From the NCBI GenBank assembly GCA_000499405.2, contig HG738140.1, positions 6,556,158-6,620,157 of the forward strand: a stretch of 64,000 nt of DNA. Direction: 5' to 3'. The notes under the pieces are model-generated. The model saw only the letters and a list, made by a program, of their open reading frames with translations. It was not told where the DNA came from and made no database searches. The position numbers were made by a program, and so were the translations under genes. This DNA is from Onchocerca volvulus (Eukaryota > Nematoda > Chromadorea > Rhabditida > Onchocercidae). This document shows positions 26,820 to 40,500 of this stretch, piece by piece (position 1 is the stretch's first letter; every line of letters begins with the position of its first letter).

Positions 26820-29649
26820 CTAAATATTTAAATCCACTTATTTCTTTACACATAAATATATCGATTTCTTACAGCTATAAATACGAAGGAAGTATCCGAT
26901 TCGAATTGCTGATCTTCACTCGGATGTTCTGCTGATAAATAGTTGAACAATGATAACTGCTTATTGCACAACTAATTATATATAACTAATAATTGCACAT
27001 TACTGCATACCAATTAATGGTAAAATTTGATGCAATCAATAATTATATATTTCCATGTTAGCTTAATTAAATAAACACATACACATAAATAAGTGATGAC
27101 TATACAACATAAAATTTTGACAAGGCAACGTCGAAAAAAAAGCAGCCGTACGCTATGAAAATGTTTCGTTCTATCGTATTACAGGGATATAAAATTTACT
27201 GAATCATTGAGCAGCTGCAAAATGGTGTACTGCGAGATTTCATGCTGAAAATAGAGTTGTCGGAAAATTCCGGAAGATGGTTTATTATAAGTGAGAAATG
27301 TTAAAACTCAAGAAGCGTGAAAGCAATTTTAAATGAACCAACAAGAATAAACAAGTTTATCTCCAAATACTAAACAGAAAGGTAAACATGTTTACCGCCA
27401 AAATATTTCAATTGACATATAAACAAAGCGAGGCCGACCAATCATGAGAGACAAATTGAAGATCAGAAAAGGAAGAAGAGCCCAGAAAGTTGATATATAA
27501 GATTCGGATTTTGGAGAAGAGTTCCTTTTTTATAAATTTCTCAAACAGTTTTCGACACGAGTAGTTATTCTACAAACTGTCTAAAACAATTCGACTCAGT
27601 TCGACAGTTCCACAACGAGACAATTAACGCTTCACAACACAATTCGACAACCGCGATCGGCACGAACGACAATTCAGCAGAAGTCCACTGTTAATATTCT
27701 TTATATTCATCGTGTATTATTCGTTTTAATTATTTACTATTGTAAAGAGCGATATTATTTATAATATCGTATAAATCCAATAAAGGCTGTTATTGACTAG
27801 TGTCACAACATCAAGAAGATCTCCAGTCCAAATTACAAAACAACGCGATCTTTTTTTTTTTCCGCAACAGACGTGCTATAAAATGTGCACCACTTCAAGT
27901 AGACGTGCTATGAAATCCGATGTCATTTCACATTATAAGTAGCGATGCTTGGCCTTGGCTTATGCTTGAAATACCTTTTAAATTATTTAGCCAATACGTG
28001 GGAGTAGCATTTTTTGTGTGATTAACGTGAAAATTTCCGGATTCTAATTTATCTTTCAAGCAAATAATATTATTTTCTGCATATAATCAAATGTTAAGCT
28101 CAATTATCATCTAGATAATTCATAATGTTAGCCTTTGATGATCATTTGTTAATCTGTAATCATCACGTGCATCCAACTCGAAAAATGCAAATGCTTAGAT
28201 AATAAAAGAAGCTTTACTATACTATGAACAAATTTTTCACATTTTTCACTTATTTTCTTTTGTTTTTACTTAATTTTCACTTATTTACATTTTTAGTTTG
28301 CTTTAGTCCATCTATTTGATAGATGGAATGGAAGTAACTTCTGAAAACTCAAATTTTCAGCTATTTTAAATGTTTCATTTCTAGTGTTTTCAAGCTGTAA
28401 AATGAATAAATATATTCAACTACTTTATGGACATATTTATATTATAATATTTATTTAGTGGGTATTTGAGATTTGAGTCATACTTTGTTATACTTAATTG
28501 AGTGTTTGACATGTTGAATTAATTAGAATACAATAAACTGAAATGTAATGGAAATGTACGGTAATGTATGGGGATAAATTTTTGAAATAAGCCAATACGC
28601 TTCTTATTGTCAGTTGACTGATATCATGAGAATTAAATATCTAAAATTTCCATAACAATGCACAAATTATTCAACATGCAATATTGGATCAAAGAACGTG
28701 AACAGAATTATTTGATACTGTACTAATTAAAAATTCTTTTAACCACTGAAATTTAATATCAACTATCCGCCAGTTTCCATTTATGCAACTTCTTTATCAT
28801 CCAATTTTTAAAATTTTGAATTGCTTTTAAAATTCATTTTGCATCAATCTTTCGAATCTTAAATGATAAAAGGAGAAGTGATGGTTTAAACTTTTGTTAT
28901 TTTACGGCACTATGACTTATTTGATTCGAAGATTCATTTGGATCAAAAGCCGCATAATAGCAATAGGAAATGATAGTACGGACAAACTGATGAAAACAGC
29001 ACAGAAAACTGTTTCAAATATTAGTCATTTAATTTCAATTAATTCTAATTAAAATTAAGTTAACTTCTTTATATGAAAATCATTAGAATGATTTAGTCTT
29101 CCTTGTCCATATTATTTCTCGTCATGCTAATATCCTGTATCTCGGGTTATTTGTCACTTTTTTTCGAACATCGTTTCAGTTTAAATTGAAATTATCTGTG
29201 AAAACAGTAGAAGTAACCATGAATATGTACTGGAATGTAATAATTAATTGCTGAAATTGAAATATTTGAATTCAGTGAACCGGCGGAAATTCAAGAAAAA
29301 TAATTGATTAGAAGTTGTGCATGAGATTTTTTTCAAACTGGTAGCTGTAAAAATTCCATTCTTCATGATATTAATCGGTTAAAATTTCAATAGTTTTTTT
29401 GATTACATGCTATGTCAGGCTTCTTTTGAGATTCAGATGGGCATTCATTAATTGCCGATTTAGGATGGGGAAATGAGAATGTAAGAGGAAAAACTGAGAA
29501 TTACGCGAATCGCATGGATTAAAAACTATTTGAAACTTCGGTCGTCTAATTCAACCAATTTCAAATAAAAAAGCTTCCATTCAAGAACTTCGCGTTTCTT
29601 TTAAGTAATTCAAAGCATTTTGTTTTTCAGACTGGTTCTGATTATATCG
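26820..29649. other. Intergenic region with solo LTR
   Basis: This lies between the divergently arranged ZFC3H1-like gene (-) and the small C2H2-like gene (+). It should contain both promoters. A solo LTR occupies 27257-27869; the remainder is AT-rich without recognisable exons. Confidence 0.55.
27257..27869 (+). mobile_element. Solo LTR of a retrotransposon, copy 1
   Basis: About 613 bases beginning TTGTCGGAAAA and ending CCGCAACAG, near-inverted termini typical of an LTR. It is clearly related to the copy at 47086-47534: shared blocks include GTAAACATGTTTACCGCC-like, AAACAAAGCGAG and CCGCCAAAAT words in the same order. A TATATAA box lies at 27494-27500 and AATAAA at 27779-27784, giving a U3-R-U5 order on the plus strand. 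There is no coding interior and no partner LTR nearby. I could not define a target-site duplication. The termini suggest a BEL/Pao- or Gypsy-type element, but the class is not certain. Confidence 0.65.
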
Positions 29650-30384
29650 ATGGCACGCATCAATAGGTTGAACTTTCTGCTTTGCATCGTTCATGCAAAC
29701 ATCACTTCCGCTCCGAATCCTAAGGATTCCAATGATGAACTTTTCGCTGATGCGGAATCAGCACTTGGCTCTGAATATGCGCAATTCGTTGAACAATCAA
29801 AACAACATAAGCCAGTGTACTTCTCAGATAACCAAAATACCCTCGAAACTATCAAATTGGAATCAATACCTAACCCAGAAACAGAAACAGGTACAAATAG
29901 CAATCGATAGGGAGATTCTGATAAAAAAATGATAATGAATTGGATAATCATTCTTTGCAGTTCTCTGCTTCCACTAAATAGCGCAAATTTAAGAATAGAA
30001 GCAATAAAGAATCGGATACCGAAATTGATCATTACAGCGGAAAATTCACAACTATTCGCTATGCGATATATTTCCAGCAAAAACTTTTTTGCTCTAAATT
30101 TATTTAAAAAAATAAATGAATAAACAATCACTTGTCAATTTAAGGCTAATTAAAATACTGAAGAATATTTCATTGTATTGATATTTTTATAACCATCTTT
30201 CAAATTGCGTCAATTAATTAACAAATGCTATAGCTAAATGCTAATTGCAAAAAACAAATATCTTATCAAATGTTTTTCAGCTTATCCAATGTTTATATGT
30301 GGTTTTCTTGGATGTATGAAAAAGATGAACAGCGTAGAGGAATATCTAGAACATTTCAAAATGCATGAAAAACAAGGTTATTGA
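29650..30384 (+). CDS. Hypothetical protein with a C2H2-like zinc finger
   Basis: Two exons, 29650-29890 and 30281-30384, joined in phase 1, give 114 residues. A strong TTTTTCAG acceptor at 29622-29629 lies just upstream, and the frame stays open back to it, so either a leader is spliced there or an earlier exon exists. The N-terminus is moderately hydrophobic (LNFLLCIVHANI) and could be a poor signal peptide or an internal segment. The middle is acidic and Gln/Asn-rich. The C-terminal 35 residues read MFICGFLGC, then MKKMNSVEEYLEHFKMH, a C-x4-C-x13-H-x4-H pattern matching a C2H2 finger with a slightly long loop. I do not recognise the family. A finger argues for a nuclear or nucleic-acid role, which would fit an undetected upstream exon better than secretion. 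Confidence 0.5.
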
Positions 30385-33300
30385 TACAATTGGTACGCTC
30401 GCGGGAGACTATTCAATATTTTAAGGACGTTAACAATAATCCTTATCATTATCATTATAATCAGATATTAACATCTTTATCATCTTAAATTTGAGCGTAT
30501 GAAAGTTCAGAAGAATCATTGTTGCAAAGCTTTCCTTTAATTGTGTAAATTCATGCGCAATAAAATTGCAAACTATTTATCTACATTACATAGAATTAAC
30601 GTGAAAATAATACATCTACGAATGTAAAGTAACAAACAAAATTCAATATTTGACATGTTTTTCTAATCTCAATAGAGAACTGTTGGTCGTTTGTTTGGCA
30701 TATGACGTAATTATGCTAACTGCTGATATCCTAATCAAAAAAAAAAAAAGCACAAAATTGAAATAATTGATTTCATCAGAATTCAACGGGTTTATCAGAT
30801 ACTGATAATGGTGATAACAAGTTATCAAAGGTGGTGCATCAACAAACTTTGGAAATATCAATGGAGAAATGAATACTCCGTTGCACTCCTGCTTACATTG
30901 CTATCGATTATTTAATACAAAAAAAGAATATGAAAGACATGCAAAAAAATGATGCACGAGTTTAAGTTGCAGTAAATTGATCACCTTTGTATTGCGGCAA
31001 AAAATCTTCATTTTAGACCTAAGGAAAAGGGAAATGTCTAACAATAATGGTTGTAATTCGCAATTCGGGCAAATGCATTTAAAAAAAAAAAAAAAAAAGG
31101 TAAAAACAGGTCAGTAAATGCATGAAAAAGCGTGTAAGAATCAAAAACTGTGTAATATCTTCGGTGCTGCCATCAGAATACAGCGACCTATTTCACAATT
31201 TTATTGCGATATTTAACTTTCTGATCTGTTTTTATTTTTTCTTTCTACTGTTACATAATTCATAAAAGTAGTGTAAACGTATTAATTGAGAGCGATACGA
31301 AATGATTCGAAAATGAACATTTAGATGCATAAAATGCATTCGCAATTTGATGATTGTAATCGCAAACTGCAAAAGTCAATATAATAAAACATCAAAAGTA
31401 AGGAAAAAAGTACTCATCCAACAATCTGTAACAAAAATTAGTATTACACAGAAACTTATCAAATCTAAATCAATGCGAAAAGCATGGAAATGTAATTACG
31501 CAATTTATCATGCAATTTATTACTGATTAATTAATTCAGTCTGCATCAAGTTGTTTTCGTTCTCTCATAATAATGAAAATTATATTTTGAGTATAGTTGA
31601 TTACTTTTATCATTATTATCTTGATGAACATTAAAATGTATGTTCAATCATTCTAGGCAATAATTTATTAACAATTAAACTTATTTTCACAAATACAAGT
31701 CATGAATGTATTCGGTGTGTAAATAGGAAGAAAGTGTGATTTGAAGAGATTAATATGATTCATTCATTATACAAAATTGCACAAAAAGGGAAAAAAAATG
31801 CCGATTGATTAATCAGAATCGCACAGATTGAAAACTATTCTAATTATTGACTGTTTAATTCCAATTCAAATTAATTCAATTTTCCAATCTGTTCTCATCA
31901 TTTTTGTTTTTCCAACTTCTGAATTTCATTTCTTTTCTTATCATATTAATCAACATTCATCCTTTTTAATCATTTTGCAACTGTGCACAACGGAATTCTT
32001 CCCCAAGGCAATGTAAGAAATCATGGATGTATCATAGAAAATTCCAACAACAATAAAATTACCAATAATAATCAATTCTTAAATTTCAAATATTTCAATT
32101 CATTATGAGCGTAATTTTACCAAACATTTCATAGAAGTATTAACTGATTAAATGCAAATGAAATAAAAAATGTATATTTACGATCTGATTAATTTTCGCA
32201 ACATTTACATCTTCAATAACTCTTATGACAAATCGATAATCAGCAATAATTAACAAAAAAAAAAGTTGTAAAAGTTTTCGATGGTCTTTGATCCCTATCA
32301 GGAAAATGAAACCTGAAATTGAAATCGAGTGCTACATATTATGATAGTAACAAATGTTACAAATCCACGTATCCGATAATTTCCATCGGGAAAATAAGAT
32401 CTAAAAATAGAAACCGACCACTTCCAGTCCCAACTTCATTTATTCCACTATCCAAGCATCATCCATTTCGAAAATTTAATCAATAAAGAGCTGTTCTATC
32501 AAAAATAGGTCTTGCAACATACCGTATCCATCGATTACTGATCTTCAAGACCTACAATCATTTTATTGCGAGAACTTTTGCCAAATAGCATTTTGCCAAT
32601 TTTTTGTAAATCTTGCGATTTATGTTTGATGCGTGTAGGAGCTATAAAATATATTTAATTTTTTACGTAATATTACAGCGTAACACGTTATTAAGACGTC
32701 GTGATACTATGTTGAAGTTCGTTACGTAGTGTTACAGCGTGACATAAAATTAGGACATTATGATATCACGTTTGAATTCATTACGTAATGTTCCAACGTA
32801 ACACGTTATTAAGATGCCGTAATGCTACGTTTAAATTCGTTACGTAATGTTAAAGCGTAACGCGTCCTCAAGATGTCATAATGCTACATAAACTGTTTGG
32901 AATAATCCAAATAGGTTTTACGTGAAACTAATGCTTGGTTCATCTTTTCCTTTTTTTTCATGTCATATATACGTCATATATATTTTAAGCTTTTTTATGA
33001 TACATGTAGAAATAAACGATACTGACATGATATGATAACCCGTATTAGTAGTTATCATTGTAAACAATTTCTAATTTCGTCAAATATGAAATTGAATATT
33101 TTAAGTTAATGATTAAAAGTTGAAATAAATTGTTCAACTAATAATAATTGATTATGAATTTAGACTTCTCAAATTTTATTTTCATTGTTGTTTTTCTTTT
33201 TCTTTTTGGAAATACAAACTCAGTGATATTTTATTGACACTGTTGATGTCTTTCTCAATTATACACATTCATTTTGTATTAGCATTTTCTCTTTTTTTTT

Positions 33301-33900
33301 TCTCGTCTAGTTTCGAAAATTTCCCTACTATTGCAAATTAATGGAAAAATTCAATTCTCCTTTCTCATTCATATAGTTAAATTTTTTACATCACTTACGC
33401 TCCGGACAATTTACGAAAATTTCAAGTATATTTTAAACATATATAACTTTTCAGGCGAAATATATATGTAATTATAGGTAAACGAAGGAGAAAGAAAATG
33501 AGAAGCAGTCAATAAACAATAAAACAGTAACAATACCGTTGTGCCATGCATTCATTATTTAATACTATAAGAAAGAATGATCAGTTATGACAAATAGTAT
33601 CAGTGATTATCCGTTGTGCAGTATTCAGTATTCTGCCGGCAATGTGGTTGGTTTAATTCAGAATTTAGTAAAATACTTGTTCAATTATCCCGAGAATATC
33701 GAAAACATTACTATTACCGCGATTTCATTGTTTCTCATCCTTGTTTCTTTCATTCTAAGAGATTTTGTTACATCATATTAGATGCAAAATATAAATAAAT
33801 GTTATTTGATTCCAAATAATGATAACGAAAATCATATGAATCAATGGAAGTTGAAATCGAAAGAGATTTTAATGTACCAGTGCCAAAGAATGCATTTTAG
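30385..33900. other. Intergenic / upstream region of NFI
   Basis: No convincing coding exon. A 59-base tandem repeat occupies 32663-32896. The missing first exon of the NFI gene must lie somewhere upstream of 33901, possibly here. Short open frames at 33587-33798 have no recognisable similarity. Confidence 0.5.
32663..32896 (+). repeat. Four-copy 59-base minisatellite with TTACGTAA cores
   Basis: Units start at 32663, 32722, 32781 and 32840, exactly 59 bases apart, and then the array stops. Each unit opens with TTACGTAA (TTACGTAG in unit 2), followed by an imperfect inverted GCGTAACACGTTA-type element and a conserved AAGATGTCGTAATGCTACGTTT-like half, diverged 15-35% between copies. Units 3 and 4 contain ATTACGTAAT and GTTACGTAAT, which fit the RTTACGTAAY site bound by PAR/NFIL3-type bZIP factors such as C. 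elegans CES-2. The array lies about 1.0-1.2 kb upstream of the first recognised NFI exon. Confidence 0.85.
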
Positions 33901-36900
33901 GATGAATTTCATCCCTTTGTGGAGGCATTATTACCATATGTAAAAGAATTCAGTTACGTATGGTTTAATTTACAAGCTGCAAAGAGAAGATATATGAAAA
34001 GAAACGAGAAAAGAATGACAGTCGATGAAGAGAAAAGTTGCAAAGATGCACTAATGGCAGGTTTTTAATTGCTTTGAATGTTTAGACAGAGTTCCATCAA
34101 GTTTTAAGACAATTGAAACGGTATGAACTTGTACCGAATTCAGTCATTTGTTGAACATGAATATCCTGATACAACTTTTTGTTTGTGGTGAGTTTCAAAC
34201 GTGTTTGAATTTCCTGTTCACTAATTGTCGTCAGTATCCGAATTATGTAATTTTAACCAGACAGTTCGATGCTATTACAGTTTAGGAAACAGTGATTTAT
34301 TAATAATATCTGAAGGGAAAACTGAATTTATTTGGGAAATCGTTTACGTTTCATTTAGTTAGTAAGTTTGACTTACCTTTTTTTTCAAGCATATAATTTA
34401 CAGAATGAACGAGTGGAAATCAAGCAGAAATGGGCAGGGCGATTACTGGGCAAGCTAAGGAAAGATATACAACCTCATTGTCGAGAAGATTTTGTCCTTT
34501 GCGTCACAGGACAGAGGCCGGCAGTATGCATACTATCAAATCCCGATCAGAAAGGGAAGATGCGACGAATCGATTGCTTGCGACAAGCAGACAAAGTATG
34601 GCGCCTTGACCTGGTGATGGTCATTTTATTCAAGGTATGGAAAAGAATTATGAAATCGAACTTAACGAAATTTTCGTTTATTTTCGAGTTACGAATTGCA
34701 GTGATTTCATAATGACTTCGTATTTTTAATCGAAATCGTTGAACATTTTCGCTTTATTTAGATTAATCTAATATTAGATCGTTTAGAAGTTTAGATGATT
34801 TGAAATATGAAATACAGTGGTCATTTAGAGTATGAAATATAGCGAAAACATATTTGGCATGAACATTTTTGATTTCAGGGCATTCCATTAGAAAGTACGG
34901 ATGGTGAACGTTTGGAAAAGTGTTCCGAATGTGCATTTCCAAGTTTATGTGTAAATCCTTATCATATTAGTATAGCTGTACGCGAATTAGACTTGTTTTT
35001 GGCAAATTTTATACATACAACAAATCCGGATGCAGCTGAAGAAGAGAGCGATGAGAAAGGTTCTGATATTTTTATTTTGAAAGGAATGGTGTAATTACAT
35101 CATTTCAAGGAGCTGTTTTTGTTTCCTTTTGAAGTTGGACATCAAATGGTTTTTCTGAATTTAATTAATTGAGCATATTTTATTGGATAATACTTGCTGT
35201 TGTAGGTCATTCTCTGTTTAGTTTTCAAAGAAAGGTTTAATTTAAGGAAATTCTGGGTACTGTGTAAAGAAATATGATTGAATTAAAAATCATATATAAT
35301 CTGGGGTTATGTTGAAGTTAAAATTTGCTGTTATTTACAGATCCTGACAAATTAGCAGTACATGAAGGTATTTGGGGAACTGGTGTGTTTACGGCTTATG
35401 AACTGAAGACCCTGACAAGACGTACGTTTTTTTGATTATTAATGTGTTATTTCCATAAAAATTTCTTTCTTTTTTTTCCTGTTGTCTTTTTTATAAAAAA
35501 AGAAAAATGTAGATATAGTATAGTACTTTTACTATCACTTGCCTTTGTTTTTTTTGTTTTTTTTTTTTTTCGAGATAGAGTAAAAAAACTTGCATTCACT
35601 TCCAGAGACTCGATTAGAGAGTTTAGTCATACTCAAAAGTTTGATTAAAATTCATGGGAGAAAAACCTAAGTAGTTATTAATCACATAGTTCGCATGTCT
35701 GTTGCTTGATTCTTACATTCGAGAGTGTTTTTGTATCAGCATTTTCTTTGTAAATGTTCGTTTTTTGTTTATTCGTATGCTTTGTGCTTATCATTTTCAT
35801 CATTGGATTAGATGATCATAATGAAATTACGATTTTACGGCCAATTAACATCACAAATCACTGTATATTTATTGCAGTTCATGTATTTCGCCGTGAATAT
35901 TTATTTCTACATGATTCTTTTATACGCATGAATTAAACGTATGATTTTGCTTAGGTTTTGCAGTTTTGCAGCTTTCTAAAGTTGAAAAGCATGTAAATTT
36001 TGCTTTCAGATCAGCAATAGTTTCACAGATTGTCATTTCATTTCTCAAATTTTGCTAGAAAAAATTTTTGATTTGACATTCAAAATGATTAACTGCGTGA
36101 TTACAATAGTTAGCATGCTCAAAAGTATACTGTTGATTATTTTGTCCGTTCAAAATTCCCCAGATTGTGTACATTAACGATAGCATCGTATTTCCTGTTC
36201 ATCATTAGTCATTTTACTCCCGTATTCCTTCGAAGTGAATTTTAAATGAGGAACTTTTTTGCGTAAATAATTATTCAACGTTTACAGCTTCAATAATAAC
36301 ACTGGTTGAAGGCGAAGCTCGTATACCGGCAGAGATCATTCCACAAAAAGAAGAACCGTATAACGATTTGGAATGGCATTCGCCTGGTAGTCCCCCACCA
36401 GCATCGTCATCATCACGATGTCACATTGCTCCTACTTCCACCCCAACTGTTGCAGCAGATTATCGGATATCTGTTGCTCATGATGTCACTGAAAATACTG
36501 GTAATTAGATTTCTGTCTTCTAGATAGCTACTACATTGAGTCTTTTCCATTGTTCTATGTTCGCAGTTTGCGTTACCATTCCAAAATGTTTTTCAAAATG
36601 GCAAGCTCTGAGTCTCGTGAATGGATGGAAAACGTGATTAAATGAGTTAAAGATAAAGTATAAGTAATCCATTTTTCTTTCCTAATATCTTATCATTTTA
36701 TATCTGTCTCATCAGTCGCACATGAATCTCAAACAAACCATTCAGCATTAAATGCTTAGCTTTCCAAAATTACGGATCTAGTATTAGAGGAAAATCTATC
36801 CAATTTTTTGTTAATCGAAATATTAAATTTTATTGGTTCCATTTAGATACCGGAATGCGAGGCAGTAGTTTGGGTGGACCAGGTGGAACACCCCAGGTGG

Positions 36901-37494
36901 GAGCAATGGTAACAATTGCTGATGCACTGGATACGGATTTGATGCATCCAGACTTTGAGCATCCAAATCTCTTAGCTGATAATGTATTTCAGTTTTCCTT
37001 CTCATTTTTTAATTTTTTTATTCTTCATTCACCGTTATACCGGACAAACCATAGTTTATACTGATTATTTTTCTAAATATGATCAGATTAGAATTTGTGT
37101 ATATAGAAGAATTGCAGAACAGTATCTAATAAAAAAACTTCTAGAGAATTATGAATATGTAGATTATTCAAGGATGAATTAGGGTAAAGCATGAATTAAA
37201 TCTAGTAAGCATGAACAGAGAGTTGAAGGCATCTGTGGATTTTAGCGCAGAAAATTAGTATCGTTCATTGAGGCTTAAAATAAAGGATTTTTAAATTGCA
37301 GACTGGCGAACCGTTGGAAAAACGTAGTCGACATGCCTCACGTGATAGTGTGGGAAGTGTTAACGAAGAAGTGCATCAGTTAATTGGTGGACGTATTGTT
37401 GGTCAACCAATATATATTCAGATAAAACGAAGTGAAGATGGCACTGCTAGTAATCGAAGGTGCGTTTTCTGCATTTGATATTGCCAGTAGCCTA

Positions 37495-37525
<31 letters not shown>

Positions 37526-40500
37526 TATTTGAAACTAGCAAAGCAAAAATCTGTGAAAATCGATAAGAATTTCGAAGGAGTTCAACTCGAATTATTTCAG
37601 GACTCTTGTGGTACAAGGTGCGGTTGAAGGAACAAGGCTTGTACAACTCAAGTTATTCATTTTTCTGCCAAAATCCTTGTTTTTTTTATATATACATTTA
37701 GATATATTGTAGTATATATTTAGTGAAATAGCAAAATTTATGGAATTATATTCGTTTATTTTTATTGGTTATCACCAGAAAACTTAAAAAATAGTTCATC
37801 GATGTCTTATATATATATATATATATATATGACATATATATATATTAGAATCGGATATATTTTTTCTGATATATATTCTTGTAAGTCTTTCCTGTAAAAT
37901 GACATGTCATTCATAAGATTAAATATTCAATTTATGGTATGAAGTGTTAATGCATGAATTTATTTTTAGATATTTGTAAATACTTCTGCTATTTTCCTTT
38001 TTTTCTGCAATAACATTGAAGAATTGCAGACCACCATTCACGGTTTCAACATCGAATGATGGACAGCAACGTTTGATTAGAGAAGATGCATTAGAGAGTG
38101 GAAATCGAAGTAATACTATAAGAATCGTCTCTCATCTTCCTACTGGACAGCATGGCGAACTGCATCAAGAAGAGCATCATACATCAAGCGAAATTATTGG
38201 GAGGGTAGGATCAGCTGGTATGAACGAAACATCTTTGGTTCACCGTGATGTTAATGGGCTACGTCCAAGGACAGAGTGAGTTTATTTTATTTGAATGTTG
38301 ATTTTGTGAAATTGTGATACTGAATAGAGTAAGTTATATTTCGCAAGTGTTTGTATTAAACAATATTATTCACTATTAGTCAGTGAAAAATGTTTAATTT
38401 AAACAGTTGAAAGAAGGCATAACTAATGAATGGATTAGAGGGCATCGGCGAATCACATTAGGAAAAAATATCGTAGGACTGCGAAGTTATTGAAACTGTT
38501 GGATCAGTTGTATCAACGAAATAATTTTAATGCATTTGATATCATTGATAAAAGGATATTTACTACCGTACTTTAAATGTAAATCGATGCATCTGCTTTC
38601 GAATAGCGTTTCAGCATATAATCCTCAGAGGACAATTCTAGTAAATAACTTGTAAAACTTATAGATCAGCACGTGAGAGTTTGCTTGTACCTACATCAAC
38701 ATCTCGGCAGCCAAATCGTCTCGCTGAGGGTTATCAGATACATCAGCTTAGTCAACAGAAAAGAGATTTTGCGAACAGCACTGTATCCACAGCAACCCCA
38801 CAGCGTTAGTTCCTTTTCTATTTCACATTACTAATTATTGTAAATGTCAGTTGTGTGTTGCTAGATAAAAAAAAACCAAATTAAGGAAAAGCTCTTGGAA
38901 AATGAGAGTAATTATGAAATACTACAAATAGAATGCAATCTCTTAGATGATGAATATCTTGATTTTCTTTATGTTATTGTTAGGGAAAATCGCAATCCTT
39001 TCATAATCTTTTTTTTCATTCTATTTTTTTGTCCAAAAATCTTATTCGTCACAAACAAAATTGTTGCTTCTTTAAGTGAATTATATAAAGCAGTTTTTAC
39101 TTGCTGTTCTGTCATTTTCAACTTTTGTGCTAAGAGTTTTCGGCTGGAAAAATATATTAGGCTCAATTTCCATTCTAAATAATCTTTTTCAAGGGTTTCC
39201 TCAGTTATCCGCTGTAGTTTATTTTAATTTAAACCATGAAGTTTTTGTGCCAGTAATTAATAAGCTTTGGCAAAATTTAAGTTATTTAAAAGGAGAGTCT
39301 AAAAACTGGCAGTTAATCCAGCGAAATAATTTCATATTATGTTCTATGAAGATTAGCACCAAAAAAATGAAATGTAGAAAACTAACAATTTAAAAATTTT
39401 CAATTTAATGATTTAATTTAAGAGTTTTTTTAGAAAGCTAGTAATTTCAGGTATTGGCACCGTAACTGCATTTACTCGTTTGACTCGCGATATCAAAGTA
39501 CGAAACGCTAATGATACTTCTCAAGATGTAGAACAAGTTGTTATATTCAGGTTCAGTTTGTTTCCTATTATCTATTTCAGTGTGATCCAATCATTAATGT
39601 TGGCCTTTTTAATAGATAAATTAATAATATACGTTTGAATTTGAACGCTAAATGGAATGAATTTAGTTTTGTTGTTTTACTTGAAACTTCCCAGAAGTTT
39701 ATCACTCTATGCTATGAAATCTCAATTATTAAGCATCTTTTATCCTGCGGTTACTAGTTATCTCGATCAGATTTTTTGAATAATTTCTGAATTGTGAATG
39801 AAATTATTGGAATGTGTGTATTCACTATTATTTTAGGAAACGTAATCATTCTCCAAATTCGTCAACTAATGAACGATTGCCGGTTACAACTGTAGAAATC
39901 GGAAGTGTGGCCGTAAGTAATCGTAGTGTACATCAGCAACATCAACATTTGGTCTCTCAGAATGATTTTGATATGACATTGCGGGATTCTGCAGGCCTAA
40001 ATATTGTTGATATACATCATTCAAGTCCAACAAAATTCACGACGTCAAATGGTGATGTCATTAGCTTTAGGTATGTTTTAGCTGTTAACGAAATGCTGCC
40101 AAATGTTAGTCAAAAAATTTGAATACCTTTTTTTTTCTTTTTATATATAGATTCATATGGATTTTCTGGCATAGATGTTTCTTCCACAAATTTTTATAGC
40201 TGTGTAATTACGTGTTCTGTTCTAGACTTACCAAATTATTAAACTTTACCCTTGTTCATATTTAGTTTTTTTACTTCGATATAGTCGTTAAAGATTTGAT
40301 TTCGGAATATTCTTTTTTACTGAGAGACTGATAAGATAGCTGATAGTTACAAGCAGAAGTTTATGAAGGAAAGGAATAGTTTGCAGCTTTAATTGGATAT
40401 CTTGTTGTGATTCTACAACAAGTTGAAAATATTAATGGTAAACCCATTTAGCTGTTCTAGGCAATAATTTATCTGTTAATATATTCGAATAACCTCTTAC

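Noticed and set aside
29691..30131. 146-codon open frame on the minus strand
   Set aside because: It lies antisense to exon 1 of the C2H2-like gene and runs into its intron; no recognisable protein features.
32663..32896. CRISPR-like array
   Set aside because: Units are contiguous, 59 bases long and diverged, with no spacers; the genome is eukaryotic.
33587..33798. Overlapping open frames as the missing first NFI exon or a separate small gene
   Set aside because: No similarity to the NFI N-terminus, no donor in the required phase, and no recognisable domain.
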